Assembly: GCA_041494885.1 (NCBI GenBank)
Contig: JBGQBO010000029.1
Span: 1 to 64,000 of the forward strand
DNA length: 64,000 bases
Origin: JAIQFV01 sp041494885
GTDB lineage: Bacteria > Acidobacteriota > Terriglobia > JAIQFV01
Direction: 5' to 3'
This document shows, piece by piece, positions 45,298 through 53,863 of this stretch. The number at the start of each line of letters is the position of its first letter. The stretch's first letter is position 1. Under the pieces are notes generated by a model. It did no database searches and was not told the origin of the DNA. It saw only the letters and a program-made list of their open reading frames with translations. The position numbers were made by a program, and so were the translations under genes.

Positions 45298-47013
45298 TTG
45301 AAGAAAACGAATCAGCTTAAGGTCCCAAAGAGAAGTCGTCGAGAAGGACCGCGTGAAAGCACGCCATTTGCAATCGGCAGCCGTCGAGCTTTCCTGGGGA
45401 AAATGGGTGGAGTTGCGGCGGCCTCCATCGTAGCAAATGCCCTCCAAACCAGCCCTGTTGCGTCATCAGTGACTGAGGGCTCAAAGGCCGGGTCAAGCCC
45501 GGGCCGTCGCGCGAAGTGCCTGTCGGTCAGACGCTCGATTGCCCAACAGGAAAGCCAGATTCCTGCACCCGCTCAGATCACCAATGGAGATGAAGAGCGT
45601 TACCCTGATTTTATCGGCAACTTCTCCAAAGGATTGCCACACAACCCCATCGGTGAAGTGGACGCCAAGGCCTATCGTCATCTCGTAAGCGCCCTTGTTC
45701 AAGGCACAACCGATGACCTTGAGGAAGTTTCCCTCGGCGGTGGAGTCAAACTCGTTAACCCCCTTGCAGGGATTGCCTTTGATGTGGAGGGCGCTGATTC
45801 CCATCAGTTCGCCATCGGACCGCCTCCGGGGCTGGCAAGCCGGGCGCGCGCCGATGACATGGTGGAACTTTACTGGATGGCGCTCTGCCGGGATGTGAAC
45901 TTCATCGATTACTCCACGGATCCGATTGCCCAGGCAGCGGCCGCTGAACTATCGTCCCTCCATGGCTTCGAAGGGCCACGATCAAACGGGCGAGTGACCG
46001 CACAGACGTTGTTTCGAGGATTCACAGCAGAAGATTTGATCGGCCCCTACCTTTCTCAGTCTCTGCTCAAGCCATTCAACTACGGACAATTCCCGATTTC
46101 GGGCCGAATCATCACTTATGTTCCAAGGCTGGACTATCTGACCGACCCATCTCATTGGCTGGCGGCACGAAATGGTCAAGGACCTTTCGTTGACAATGAA
46201 AACGACCACCAACTCCGACACATTCGCAACGGGCGCGATGCCGCAGCCTATGTCCACAGCGATCAAGTCTTCCAGGCATTTTACAACGCCGGCATCTGGC
46301 TCTTGACGAACGGAGCGGCCCCCAACCCGGGAAACCCTTATGTGAAGCTGAGGAAGCAATCCTCTTTTGCCACGTTTGGTCAACCTTGTTTTCTAACTCT
46401 GCTCGCCGAAGTCTCCAACCGCGCGCTCAAGGCGGTCTGGTATGCCAAGTGGTTTGTCCACCGCACCCTCAGACCGGAAGACTTCGGAGGCCTGGTGCAC
46501 TTGACCAAAACCGGTCAGGCGGGCTACCCGCTGCATGGGGACGTCCTGGATTCGCAAGCCGTGGCCCGGACTTTTGAAAACTATGGAACCTATCTTCACC
46601 CGCAAGCATATCCCGAGGGTTGCCCCCAGCATCCCTCCTATGCACAGGGCCACGGAGCCATTGCAGGCGCCTGCGCGACGATTCTGAAAGGTGCTTTCGA
46701 TGGGGCCACTCCCTTCAACACTCTCCGGAACGGCACGCCCGTGACGGCCAGCAAAGACGGCCTCTCGTTGATCACGTACGTCGGCCCGGATGCGGACCAC
46801 CTTACGGTCCTTGGTGAAATCAACAAACTCGCTTCAAATTTCGCCATCGCCCGCAACTTTGCCGGAGTCCACTGGCGCACCGACTACTCCGATGGGCTTC
46901 AGCTCGGTGAAGCCGTCGCCCTCAGCATCCTTCGTGAACAGAATTCCCTCTGCGCCGAAGTATCTTCAGGTCTCACAATCAGGAAATTTGATGGGAGCAC
47001 GATCACGGTCTAG
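45298..47013 (+). CDS. Tat-exported vanadium-dependent haloperoxidase
   Basis: Encodes 571 residues starting at a TTG (45298), since no ATG precedes the signal. The N-terminus carries GSRRAFLGKMGGVAAASIVA, a twin-arginine signal. The acid phosphatase/haloperoxidase vanadate pocket is visible near the C-terminus: KWFVHRTLRPE (Lys and Arg contacts), HPSYAQGHGAIAGAC (SxxxGH with the catalytic His) and ARNFAGVHWRTDYSDG (Arg, and the His that binds vanadium). These enzymes use peroxide to oxidise bromide, chloride or iodide; halide choice cannot be read. Folded cofactor export by Tat fits. It is probably monocistronic. Confidence 0.92.
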   Translation: MKKTNQLKVPKRSRREGPRESTPFAIGSRRAFLGKMGGVAAASIVANALQTSPVASSVTEGSKAGSSPGRRAKCLSVRRSIAQQESQIPAPAQITNGDEERYPDFIGNFSKGLPHNPIGEVDAKAYRHLVSALVQGTTDDLEEVSLGGGVKLVNPLAGIAFDVEGADSHQFAIGPPPGLASRARADDMVELYWMALCRDVNFIDYSTDPIAQAAAAELSSLHGFEGPRSNGRVTAQTLFRGFTAEDLIGPYLSQSLLKPFNYGQFPISGRIITYVPRLDYLTDPSHWLAARNGQGPFVDNENDHQLRHIRNGRDAAAYVHSDQVFQAFYNAGIWLLTNGAAPNPGNPYVKLRKQSSFATFGQPCFLTLLAEVSNRALKAVWYAKWFVHRTLRPEDFGGLVHLTKTGQAGYPLHGDVLDSQAVARTFENYGTYLHPQAYPEGCPQHPSYAQGHGAIAGACATILKGAFDGATPFNTLRNGTPVTASKDGLSLITYVGPDADHLTVLGEINKLASNFAIARNFAGVHWRTDYSDGLQLGEAVALSILREQNSLCAEVSSGLTIRKFDGSTITV

Positions 47014-47134
47014 TGTGAAAAACAAGATTCCTTTTCCATTCACACAAATCCGTTCTGCCATTCCAGTTATCTTCCACTTCAAAGCGGATATTCATCCCAT
47101 CGAGTACGCCCTCGCCGAAAACACCCTCGCTTAA

Positions 47135-47352
47135 AGAAGATTTTTAAATATAGTGACAATTGTTGCTGGATAAAATTTGACCCGTTCGAGCCCGCCGCGG
47201 CGGGCCGGGATCCCGTTTTGGGGGATCCCGGGTTTCTCCCTGCCGCTCGCAAGAGCCCGTGATCCGCGGAAAAGCGTGCGGATCCCGGCTACCTAAGCGT
47301 ACCCCTTCGCGAGATGCTGTCATGCGTCACTATGATTTATCATCCCCAATAG
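47135..47352. mobile_element. Degenerate MITE-like element
   Basis: Begins AGAAGATTTTTAAATATAGTG and ends GTCACTATGATTTATCATCC then CCAATAG, resembling the ends of the 106-base element at 44507-44612. Its interior carries the hairpin repeat shared with 50375-50489. The ends are imperfect, so the assignment is tentative. Confidence 0.5.
47149..47267 (+). repeat. Hairpin repeat, copy 1 (left of the hydantoinase module)
   Basis: Matches 50375-50489 in the same orientation. Its core is CCGGGATCCC…GGGATCCCGG, a near-perfect 10-bp stem, followed by the shared word TCGCAAGAGCCCGTGATCC. Confidence 0.82.
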
Positions 47353-47453
47353 CCCCTTTTTTCTCCAACAATTCCCTTCGCAAGTGGTGTTACTATAGGA
47401 GCGCTGATTCAACGTATGAAAATCCATCCGGACACAACCCAGGAGTCCTTTGC

Positions 47454-48866
47454 ATGAAGACCCTCATCCAAAACGGAATCGTCACGACCGCAGTCGACAA
47501 TTTCAGCGCTGATCTTCTCATCGAAGGCTCGAAAATCACCGCCCTTGGCGCCAAACTTCCTGCTCAGAACATCGACAAGATCATCGACGCGCAGGGCATG
47601 CTGGTCATCCCGGGGGGCATTGATGCGCACACCCATCTCGACATGCCGTTCGGAGGCACCACATCTGCTGACGATTTCGAAAGCGGCACCCGCGCGGCCG
47701 CCTTCGGAGGAACCACCACGATTGTGGATTTTGCCATCCAGGGGCGGGGCGGGAGAATTCAGGACGCCCTGGAAACCTGGTGGAAAAAGGCTCTGGGCCG
47801 CGCCGTGATCGACTACGGTCTGCACATGATTGTGACGGATCTGAGCGAAGGTTCAACGGACGCCGACAAGGGCCTCGACTCGATGAACTCCGTCGTGCAG
47901 GAAGGCGTCACCAGTTTCAAGCTCTTCATGGCGTATCCCGGCGCCCTGATGGTGGATGATGGGACAATTTTCAAGGCCTTGTCACAGACCGCCAAAAACG
48001 GCGCCCTCGTGTGCATGCATGCCGAGAATGGCAGCGCCATCGACGTCATCGTGCGGCGGGCCATCGCGGAAGGAAAAACCGCCCCTATTTATCACGCCTT
48101 GACGCGCCCCACCACCGCCGAAGGCGAGGCCGTGAATCGCGCCATCGCGCTGGCTGAAATCGCACAGGCCCCCGTCTATATTGTCCATTTGTCTTCCAAC
48201 GAAGCCCTTCAAAAAGTCGCTGAAGCCCGAGACCGCGGCGTGATGGCCTATGCCGAAACGTGTCCTCAATATTTGCTGCTCTCACTTGAAGACATGGAAA
48301 AAATGCCGGATTTCGAGGGGGCGAAAGTGGTGTTCACCCCGCCCCTGCGCGAGAAATGGAACCAGGCAAAGCTTTGGGAGGGACTGAGAACGAATAGCCT
48401 TCAGATCGTCTCGACCGACCACTGTCCCTTCTGCTTCAAGGAACAAAAGGAACTCGGCCGTGGAGACTTCACCAAAATACCCAACGGGGGGCCGGGCATC
48501 GAAAACCGGTTGCAACTGCTCTACGAACACGGCGTCAATCAGAAACGAATTTCGGTCAACCGTTGGGTGGAAATCACCTCTACCGCCCCTGCTAAAATGT
48601 TTGGACTCTATCCCCGCAAAGGGACCCTCGCGGTGGGCAGTGATGCCGACATTGTGATCTGGGATCCCAGCGCCGAACATGTCTTATCCGCCAAAACACA
48701 TCACATGCGAGTGGATTATTCGATGTTTGAAGGATGGAAAATCCGTGGCAATGCCAGGACGGTGATCTCGCGGGGAGAGGTCATTGTCGACCAGGGACAG
48801 TTCCTCGGGAAGCCGGGCCGCGGTGAGTTCCTCAAGCGCGCGACTTATGCGGGGGCATGGAAATAA
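47454..48866 (+). CDS. hydA: Dihydropyrimidinase / D-hydantoinase
   Basis: Encodes 470 residues from the ATG at 47454 (AGGAGT eight bases upstream). It is a cyclic amidohydrolase opening dihydropyrimidine or hydantoin rings in the cytoplasm. Metal ligands: His-x-His in GGIDAHTHLDMPFGG, the carbamylated Lys in TSFKLFMAYPGA, and His in CMHAENG and VHLSSNEAL; the Asp ligand lies in IVSTDHCPF. The C-terminal beta-sandwich is complete (KGTLAVGSDADIVIWDP). The length is normal. The permease 81 bases downstream supports a pyrimidine, hydantoin or related uptake and breakdown module. Confidence 0.93.
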   Translation: MKTLIQNGIVTTAVDNFSADLLIEGSKITALGAKLPAQNIDKIIDAQGMLVIPGGIDAHTHLDMPFGGTTSADDFESGTRAAAFGGTTTIVDFAIQGRGGRIQDALETWWKKALGRAVIDYGLHMIVTDLSEGSTDADKGLDSMNSVVQEGVTSFKLFMAYPGALMVDDGTIFKALSQTAKNGALVCMHAENGSAIDVIVRRAIAEGKTAPIYHALTRPTTAEGEAVNRAIALAEIAQAPVYIVHLSSNEALQKVAEARDRGVMAYAETCPQYLLLSLEDMEKMPDFEGAKVVFTPPLREKWNQAKLWEGLRTNSLQIVSTDHCPFCFKEQKELGRGDFTKIPNGGPGIENRLQLLYEHGVNQKRISVNRWVEITSTAPAKMFGLYPRKGTLAVGSDADIVIWDPSAEHVLSAKTHHMRVDYSMFEGWKIRGNARTVISRGEVIVDQGQFLGKPGRGEFLKRATYAGAWK

Positions 48867-48901
48867 CCTCGGCGCCCTCTGCGTCTCTGTGGTGAATTAA
48901 T
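48867..48901. repeat. Dispersed CACAGAGACGCAGAG-type repeat, inverted copy
   Basis: On the minus strand this reads TTCACCACAGAGACGCAGAG followed by GGCGCC. Similar words occur at 20623 and 51742. It fills most of the gap between the hydantoinase and permease genes. Confidence 0.55.
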
Positions 48902-48947
48902 CCTCACACCCAAGAATCATAACCTGGTCCTCGACCTGGAAACCCTG

Positions 48948-50372
48948 ATGCGGCCTGTCCGAGATATCATCGACAACATTGATTTGGAGCCCCTGCGAGG
49001 CAGTCCGCTGTTCAATGAAGATCTCGCGCCGGTCCCGCGGGAGCGCCGAACCTGGGGGATGTACAACTACGCGGCCCTCTGGATCGGGATGAGTGTGTGC
49101 CTGACCACGTATCTGCTGGCCGGGGGATTGATCGCCAAAGGGATGAACTGGTGGGAGGCCATCGGAACCATCTTTTTAGGCAATCTCATCGTCCTTATCC
49201 CGATGGTCTTGAACGCCCATGCCGGCACACGTTACGGAATTCCCTTCCCCGTCTTTGCGCGCGCCTCCTTTGGAGTGCTGGGGGCCAACATCCCCGCCAT
49301 GCTTCGCGCCTTTGTCGCCTGCGGGTGGTTCGGCATCCAGACCTGGATCGGAGGGTCAGCCATCAATGCCATGCTGGTCATCCTCGTCCCGGGCTGGGTT
49401 CATTTCTCCGCCGGCATCTGGGTCGCGTTTTTCGCCTTCTGGCTGGTTAATGTCTTCATCATCATCCGGGGAATCGAGACGATTCGGGGGCTGGAAAGCT
49501 GGAGTGCCCCGTTCATGATCGCCATCGGACTGGCGCTGTTATTCTGGGCCTGGCGGAGAGCCGGGGGCTTTGGCCCCATGCTGTCGCAGCCCAGCCGCTT
49601 GAAAACCGGGACGGAGTTTTGGAAGGTCTTCGTCCCCAGTCTGACGGCCATGGTCGGGTACTGGGCGACTCTTTCCCTGAACATCCCGGACTTCACGCGC
49701 TTTGCCAAGTCGCAGCGTGATCAGCAGATCGGGCAGGCACTGGGATTGCCCTCCACCATGACGCTTTACTCCTTCATTGGGGTCGCAGTGACCTCGGCCA
49801 CGGTCGTTATTTTCGGGCAGGCCATCTGGGACCCCGTTTTGCTGCTGTCAAAATTCAACCAGCCCCTCATCGCGTTTATTGCTCTCCTCGCGCTAGGAAC
49901 GGCCACCCTGAATACCAATATTGCCGCCAATGTCGTTTCCCCGGCCAATGATTTCTCAAATCTTTGGCCCAGCAAGATTACCTTCGTTCGTGGGGGAATC
50001 ATCACGGCCATCCTCGGCGTTTTGATCCGGCCGTGGCGACTCATGGAAAACGCCGACAAGTATATCGGATGGCTGGTGGGCTATTCCGGACTGCTGGGAC
50101 CCGTCGCGGGGATCATGATCGCGGATTACTATTTGATCCGGAAAAAAATGATCGCGACTGAGGATCTCTATTTGCGCGGAAAATTTTATGAGTTTTCGCG
50201 AGGCTTCAACCTCCGCGCCGTCATTGCGTTGGTTCTCGGCATCGGGATCGCCCTGATTGGCGAGGTGGTCCCGTCCCTTCACTGGCTCTACGACTACGCC
50301 TGGTTTGGCGGCTTCTTCACCTCGGGAATCGTTTATGTTGTCCTGATGAAGCACGCTTACAGAGGGTCTTAG
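48948..50372 (+). CDS. NCS1-family nucleobase/hydantoin permease
   Basis: Encodes 474 residues with about twelve membrane segments. NCS1 landmarks are NEDLAPVPRERRTWGMYNYAALWIG at the start of TM1, RYGIPFPVFARASFGVLGANIPAMLRAFVACGWFGIQTWIGG in TM3, and NIPDFTRFAKSQRDQQIGQALG. It resembles the Mhp1, PucI and CodB group of sodium- or proton-coupled importers of hydantoins, allantoin or cytosine. It lies next to the dihydropyrimidinase, so a dihydropyrimidine or hydantoin substrate is the natural inference. Its final codons lie in the left end of a repeat element. Confidence 0.92.
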   Translation: MRPVRDIIDNIDLEPLRGSPLFNEDLAPVPRERRTWGMYNYAALWIGMSVCLTTYLLAGGLIAKGMNWWEAIGTIFLGNLIVLIPMVLNAHAGTRYGIPFPVFARASFGVLGANIPAMLRAFVACGWFGIQTWIGGSAINAMLVILVPGWVHFSAGIWVAFFAFWLVNVFIIIRGIETIRGLESWSAPFMIAIGLALLFWAWRRAGGFGPMLSQPSRLKTGTEFWKVFVPSLTAMVGYWATLSLNIPDFTRFAKSQRDQQIGQALGLPSTMTLYSFIGVAVTSATVVIFGQAIWDPVLLLSKFNQPLIAFIALLALGTATLNTNIAANVVSPANDFSNLWPSKITFVRGGIITAILGVLIRPWRLMENADKYIGWLVGYSGLLGPVAGIMIADYYLIRKKMIATEDLYLRGKFYEFSRGFNLRAVIALVLGIGIALIGEVVPSLHWLYDYAWFGGFFTSGIVYVVLMKHAYRGS

Positions 50373-50374
50373 AT

Positions 50375-50489
50375 TATAGTGACAAATCTTGCTCGATGAA
50401 GATTGAGCCGTTCGAGCTTTGGTAGCCGGGATCCCGTTTTTGGGGATCCCGGGGTTTTCACTGCCGGTCGCAAGAGCCCGTGATCCCGC
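50375..50489 (+). repeat. Hairpin repeat, copy 2 (right of the permease)
   Basis: Same orientation as 47149-47267; shares GCCGGGATCCCGTTTT, the matching GGGATCCCGG arm and TCGCAAGAGCCCGTGATCC. It starts three bases after the permease stop. With its T-rich loop it might act as a terminator as well. Confidence 0.82.
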
Positions 50490-50579
50490 TAAACCTTTCC
50501 ATCTTTTTCTCGCCATCTACTCTATCTTCGTGTAGATTTTCTTCGAACCATTTATTGATGAATGAAAGGAGGAAATCGG

Positions 50580-51713
50580 ATGCTGCCCCTCGAAGACCTT
50601 CGTGTGTGTGATCTCTCGCGCATCCTATCGGGTCCCTACTGCACCATGACGCTGGGCGATATGGGAGCCGAGGTCATCAAGGTGGAGCCGCCCGCGGGAG
50701 ACGACACGCGAGGCTGGGGTCCCCCGTTCCTCCAGGGTGAAAGCGCGTACTTCCTGAGTCTGAACCGGAACAAGAAATCCATAGTGCTGGATCTGAAGAC
50801 GGAGGCCGGCAAGAATGCGCTCTGGATGCTCATCCAAAAATCCGATGTGTTGGTTGAGAACTTCAGGGCAGGGGCGCTTGCCCGGCTAGGGTTTGATTTT
50901 GATCACGTCTCGAAAAAAAATCCCCGACTGATTTATTGCTCCATTACAGGGTACGGTCATACCGGTCCCCGGGCCTCGGCGCCGGGGTTCGATGTGGTCA
51001 TTCAAGGGGAGAGCGGGGCGATGGATGTGACGGGTTTTCCGGAGGGACCGCCGATCAAATTCGGATTGTCCATCGCGGACATTGTTGCCGGAATGAATGC
51101 CGTCCAGGCTATTCTGCTGGCCTTGCTTGTCCGCAAAACCACTGGACGCGGACAGCATATCGACATTGCGCTGCTCGATTCACTGATCGGCTGCTTAACT
51201 TACCAGGCGCAGAACCATTTCGCCGGAGTCACTCCCAGACGACTCGGAAACCGTCATCCCTCAATCACCCCCTATGAGATGTTTGAAACCGCTGATGGGT
51301 TTATGAATGTGGGAGTCGGAAATGAAGGCCTATGGAAGAAATTCTGTGCGGCCATCGGGCTTCCAGAATTGTGCGAAGATCCTCACTTCGCTTCCAACGC
51401 CGACCGGCTCAGAAACTACGATCGATTGCACCCGCTCCTGGCTGAGCGGTTTAAAACCCGATCCCGCGGTGAGTGGAAACGAATTTTCGAGGATGCCGGA
51501 GTTCCGTCGGGATATATCAATACGGTGAAAGAGACTTTTGAGGATCCCCAGATTCAGGCCCGGGAAATGGTCACGTCTGTCATCCATCCGACCATCGGTA
51601 AATTGAAACTCGTGGGAATTCCGATCAAGCTCTCGGACAGCCCAGGGGAGATCCGCCTGCCTCCTCCCCGGCTGGGAGAACATACCGAGGAGATTCTCGC
51701 CTCGCTCAGTTAA
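50580..51713 (+). CDS. CaiB/BaiF-type (family III) CoA transferase
   Basis: Encodes 377 residues from the ATG at 50580, which has GGAGG seven bases before it; the ATG 18 bases earlier lacks one. The N-terminal LPLEDLRVCDLSRILSGPYCTMTLGDMGAEVIKVEPP is typical of family III CoA transferases, and the catalytic Asp lies in GESGAMDVTG. The middle SITGYGHTGPRASAPGFDVVIQGESG is also characteristic. It swaps CoA between a carboxylic acid and an acyl-CoA. Its substrate is unknown. It may belong with the hydantoinase and permease genes, but a repeat separates it from them. Confidence 0.92.
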   Translation: MLPLEDLRVCDLSRILSGPYCTMTLGDMGAEVIKVEPPAGDDTRGWGPPFLQGESAYFLSLNRNKKSIVLDLKTEAGKNALWMLIQKSDVLVENFRAGALARLGFDFDHVSKKNPRLIYCSITGYGHTGPRASAPGFDVVIQGESGAMDVTGFPEGPPIKFGLSIADIVAGMNAVQAILLALLVRKTTGRGQHIDIALLDSLIGCLTYQAQNHFAGVTPRRLGNRHPSITPYEMFETADGFMNVGVGNEGLWKKFCAAIGLPELCEDPHFASNADRLRNYDRLHPLLAERFKTRSRGEWKRIFEDAGVPSGYINTVKETFEDPQIQAREMVTSVIHPTIGKLKLVGIPIKLSDSPGEIRLPPPRLGEHTEEILASLS

Positions 51714-51741
51714 TTCAGCCTTGTTTGCCTTGAGAAACCAT

Positions 51742-51770
51742 TTCACCGCAGAGGCTCTAAACGCGCAGGA
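51742..51770. repeat. Dispersed CACCGCAGAGG-type repeat copy
   Basis: TTCACCGCAGAGGCTCTAAA followed by CGCGCAGG, close to the copy at 20623-20649. It lies in the gap upstream of the DUF1015 gene. Confidence 0.55.
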
Positions 51771-51796
51771 AAGCAGCGTCTCAACCAGGGTGCCCA

Positions 51797-53167
51797 GTGG
51801 CGAAAATCTTTCCATTTAGAGCTTTCATGTACGATCCTGAAAGGGTCGGAGGTCTCGACAAGGTCGTCACCCAACCGTACGACAAGATCTCCGATGAAAT
51901 GCAGGAACGCTACTACGCCTCCAGCCCCTTTAACCTCTCCCGCATCATTCGTGGAAAGCAGTTTAGCGGTGACAACGAGACTGAGAATGTTTACACGCGC
52001 GCCCACAACTCGCTCTTGGAGTGGCTCACTTCCGGAGTTCTCCGTCAAACGGATCAACCGGCCTTGTTTGCCTACTTCCAGGATTATGAGCTCCCTTCCT
52101 CTCCGGGCAGGCGGCTGACCCGGAAAGGCTTTATTGGCCTTGGGCAGTTGGAGGATTATTCTGCCGGAATTGTCTTCCCTCATGAGCAAACATTCAGCGG
52201 ACCGAAGGAAGACCGCCTGAGATTGCTGCGGCAGACCCGGACGCATTTCGGCCAGCTCTTCATGCTTTATTCAGATCCGCACCGGGACGTTGATTCGATC
52301 CTGGAGGAGGTGGCATCCCGCAAACCGGAGGTTCAGGTGACGGATGAGTACGCCGTCGTCCATTCGGTCTGGAAGATCGAGGATCCCCTGCTGATCTCGA
52401 AGATCCAGGGGGAACTGGAAGACAAGCGCCTGATTATCGCCGACGGTCATCATCGCTATGAGACGGCGTTGAATTTCCGGAATGAGTGCCGCACACTCCA
52501 CTCCGGAACGGCAATGCCAACAGCCCCCGGCGACTTGCCTCCTTATGAAAAGGTGATGATGACCTTCGTCAACATGGACAGCGAGGGGCTGACCATTTTG
52601 CCCACCCATCGGCTGGTCTCCAACCTCCCCCACTTTGATCTGAAGGATTTCCTCGTCCGGGTGCAGTGGTTTTTTGACCTCGCGGGCTTCAAATTCTTCA
52701 CGCCGGAGGAACGGAAGCAAAAACTCGAAGAATTCCGCCGGGAGCTGTATGAGGTCGGTCAGGTCATTCCCGCCATCGGGCTGCGTGCAGCCAATACGTC
52801 GAACTTCTACTTGATGAAATTGAAAGGGACCCTGAATCTCCAACAGTTACTGCCCGAAGTGTCGGAGCGCCAGCATAAGCTTGATGTGGTCCTCTTGCAC
52901 AAGATTATCCTGGAACGATGTTTGAGAATCACGGAAGAGGAGATCCGGGATGAGAGGTACATCCGATACGTTCGCGAATTCGAGGAGGGATTGCAGGCCG
53001 TGGATGGAAAAGATTCTCAGCTCGCCTTTTTTCTTAACCCCACGCCGATTGCCCAGGTGCGCGACCTGGCTTTTGCCGGGGAGCGGATGCCGCAGAAATC
53101 AACCGACTTTTACCCCAAATTGCTTTCCGGCCTGACGATGTATCGACTCGATGCGAATGGCCCTTGA
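51797..53167 (+). CDS. DUF1015 family protein
   Basis: Encodes 456 residues from a GTG at 51797. The N-terminal AKIFPFRAFMYDPERVGGLDKVVTQPYDKI and the later LIIADGHHRYETALNF are the two most conserved blocks of DUF1015. The C-terminal half includes TLNLQQLLPEVSERQHKLDVVLLHKIILE, also typical. The family is widespread in anaerobes and Acidobacteriota and its activity is not established; it has been discussed as a possible kinase-like or serine-metabolism protein. Here its neighbours give no hint. No signal peptide. Confidence 0.88.
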   Translation: MAKIFPFRAFMYDPERVGGLDKVVTQPYDKISDEMQERYYASSPFNLSRIIRGKQFSGDNETENVYTRAHNSLLEWLTSGVLRQTDQPALFAYFQDYELPSSPGRRLTRKGFIGLGQLEDYSAGIVFPHEQTFSGPKEDRLRLLRQTRTHFGQLFMLYSDPHRDVDSILEEVASRKPEVQVTDEYAVVHSVWKIEDPLLISKIQGELEDKRLIIADGHHRYETALNFRNECRTLHSGTAMPTAPGDLPPYEKVMMTFVNMDSEGLTILPTHRLVSNLPHFDLKDFLVRVQWFFDLAGFKFFTPEERKQKLEEFRRELYEVGQVIPAIGLRAANTSNFYLMKLKGTLNLQQLLPEVSERQHKLDVVLLHKIILERCLRITEEEIRDERYIRYVREFEEGLQAVDGKDSQLAFFLNPTPIAQVRDLAFAGERMPQKSTDFYPKLLSGLTMYRLDANGP

Positions 53168-53192
53168 TTTCATGTCCCGCAGGGATCCGAGG

Positions 53193-53771
53193 CTACTTCT
53201 TTTTTTCTTCCCCCTGAAGAACCTGGTATGCGGCAATGACGCTGCTCGTGTAGGTCTTCGTCAAGGCGACCCATGATTCGTAACTGAAATAGGTCAACAG
53301 GAACCCGACGACCACGATGCCGAGCGAGGCAACGAGTCGATACTGGAGGGAGCGTGTGCCACCTGAACGAAGCCAGACGAACAAGAGGGCGGAAAGGGTC
53401 AACAAAGTGAAATTCAGGATGGCAGCGCGGGCAATCCGCAAACGGCTGCGGGTATATTCCAGCTGCTCATAGGTGTCTTTTGATTTGTGAAGAACATAAA
53501 ACCGCATAGAGAGGAAAGGAGGAAGATGTTCCATCGGATGACTTTTTCTGAGGTGGTGGTCCTTGGAGATGCAGGCCAAATCACTTAACCGGTCGATCAC
53601 GATCCCCAACACGTAGGTCACGGCCAGGCCCGGCAAGGCCAGATTCAACGTCAGCAGTTTTTCCCAGGGGACATTCCTAAATCCGACAAAGGCCAGGATC
53701 ACCAAACCGATCCATAGAATCGAGTGTAGGCCAATGACGACAAGTTCAACAAACAGCGTTGTGGTAGTCAT
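53193..53771 (-). CDS. Membrane protein of unknown function
   Basis: Encodes 192 residues with about four membrane segments: LFVELVVIGLHSILWIGLVI; LLTLNLALPGLAVTYVLGIV; ILNFTLLTLSALLFVW; and LVASLGIVVVGFLLTYFSY. A cytoplasmic loop of about 55 residues between the second and third contains DRLSDL, a His-rich DHHLRKSHPMEHLPP, and YEQLEYTRSRLRIARA. I do not recognise a family. The C-terminus is basic (GEEKKK). It lies about 90 bases downstream of the FMN reductase gene on the same strand and may be co-transcribed. Confidence 0.75.
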   Translation of the reverse strand: MTTTTLFVELVVIGLHSILWIGLVILAFVGFRNVPWEKLLTLNLALPGLAVTYVLGIVIDRLSDLACISKDHHLRKSHPMEHLPPFLSMRFYVLHKSKDTYEQLEYTRSRLRIARAAILNFTLLTLSALLFVWLRSGGTRSLQYRLVASLGIVVVGFLLTYFSYESWVALTKTYTSSVIAAYQVLQGEEKKK

Positions 53772-53863
53772 ATCCGGTTTTCATCCGCACAGTCGATTGA
53801 TGACATGATCTCCTGAGATCGACCGCCCAATAACGCTCGCGTTTCGACCCCCCTCCAGCCTTT

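Larger units (their letters stand above)
47014..47453. other. Intergenic region with a hairpin-bearing repeat element
   Basis: A 440-base gap. Most of it is the element at 47135-47352. The remainder contains the promoter and ribosome binding site (AGGAGT) of the hydantoinase gene. No gene is supported. Confidence 0.55.
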
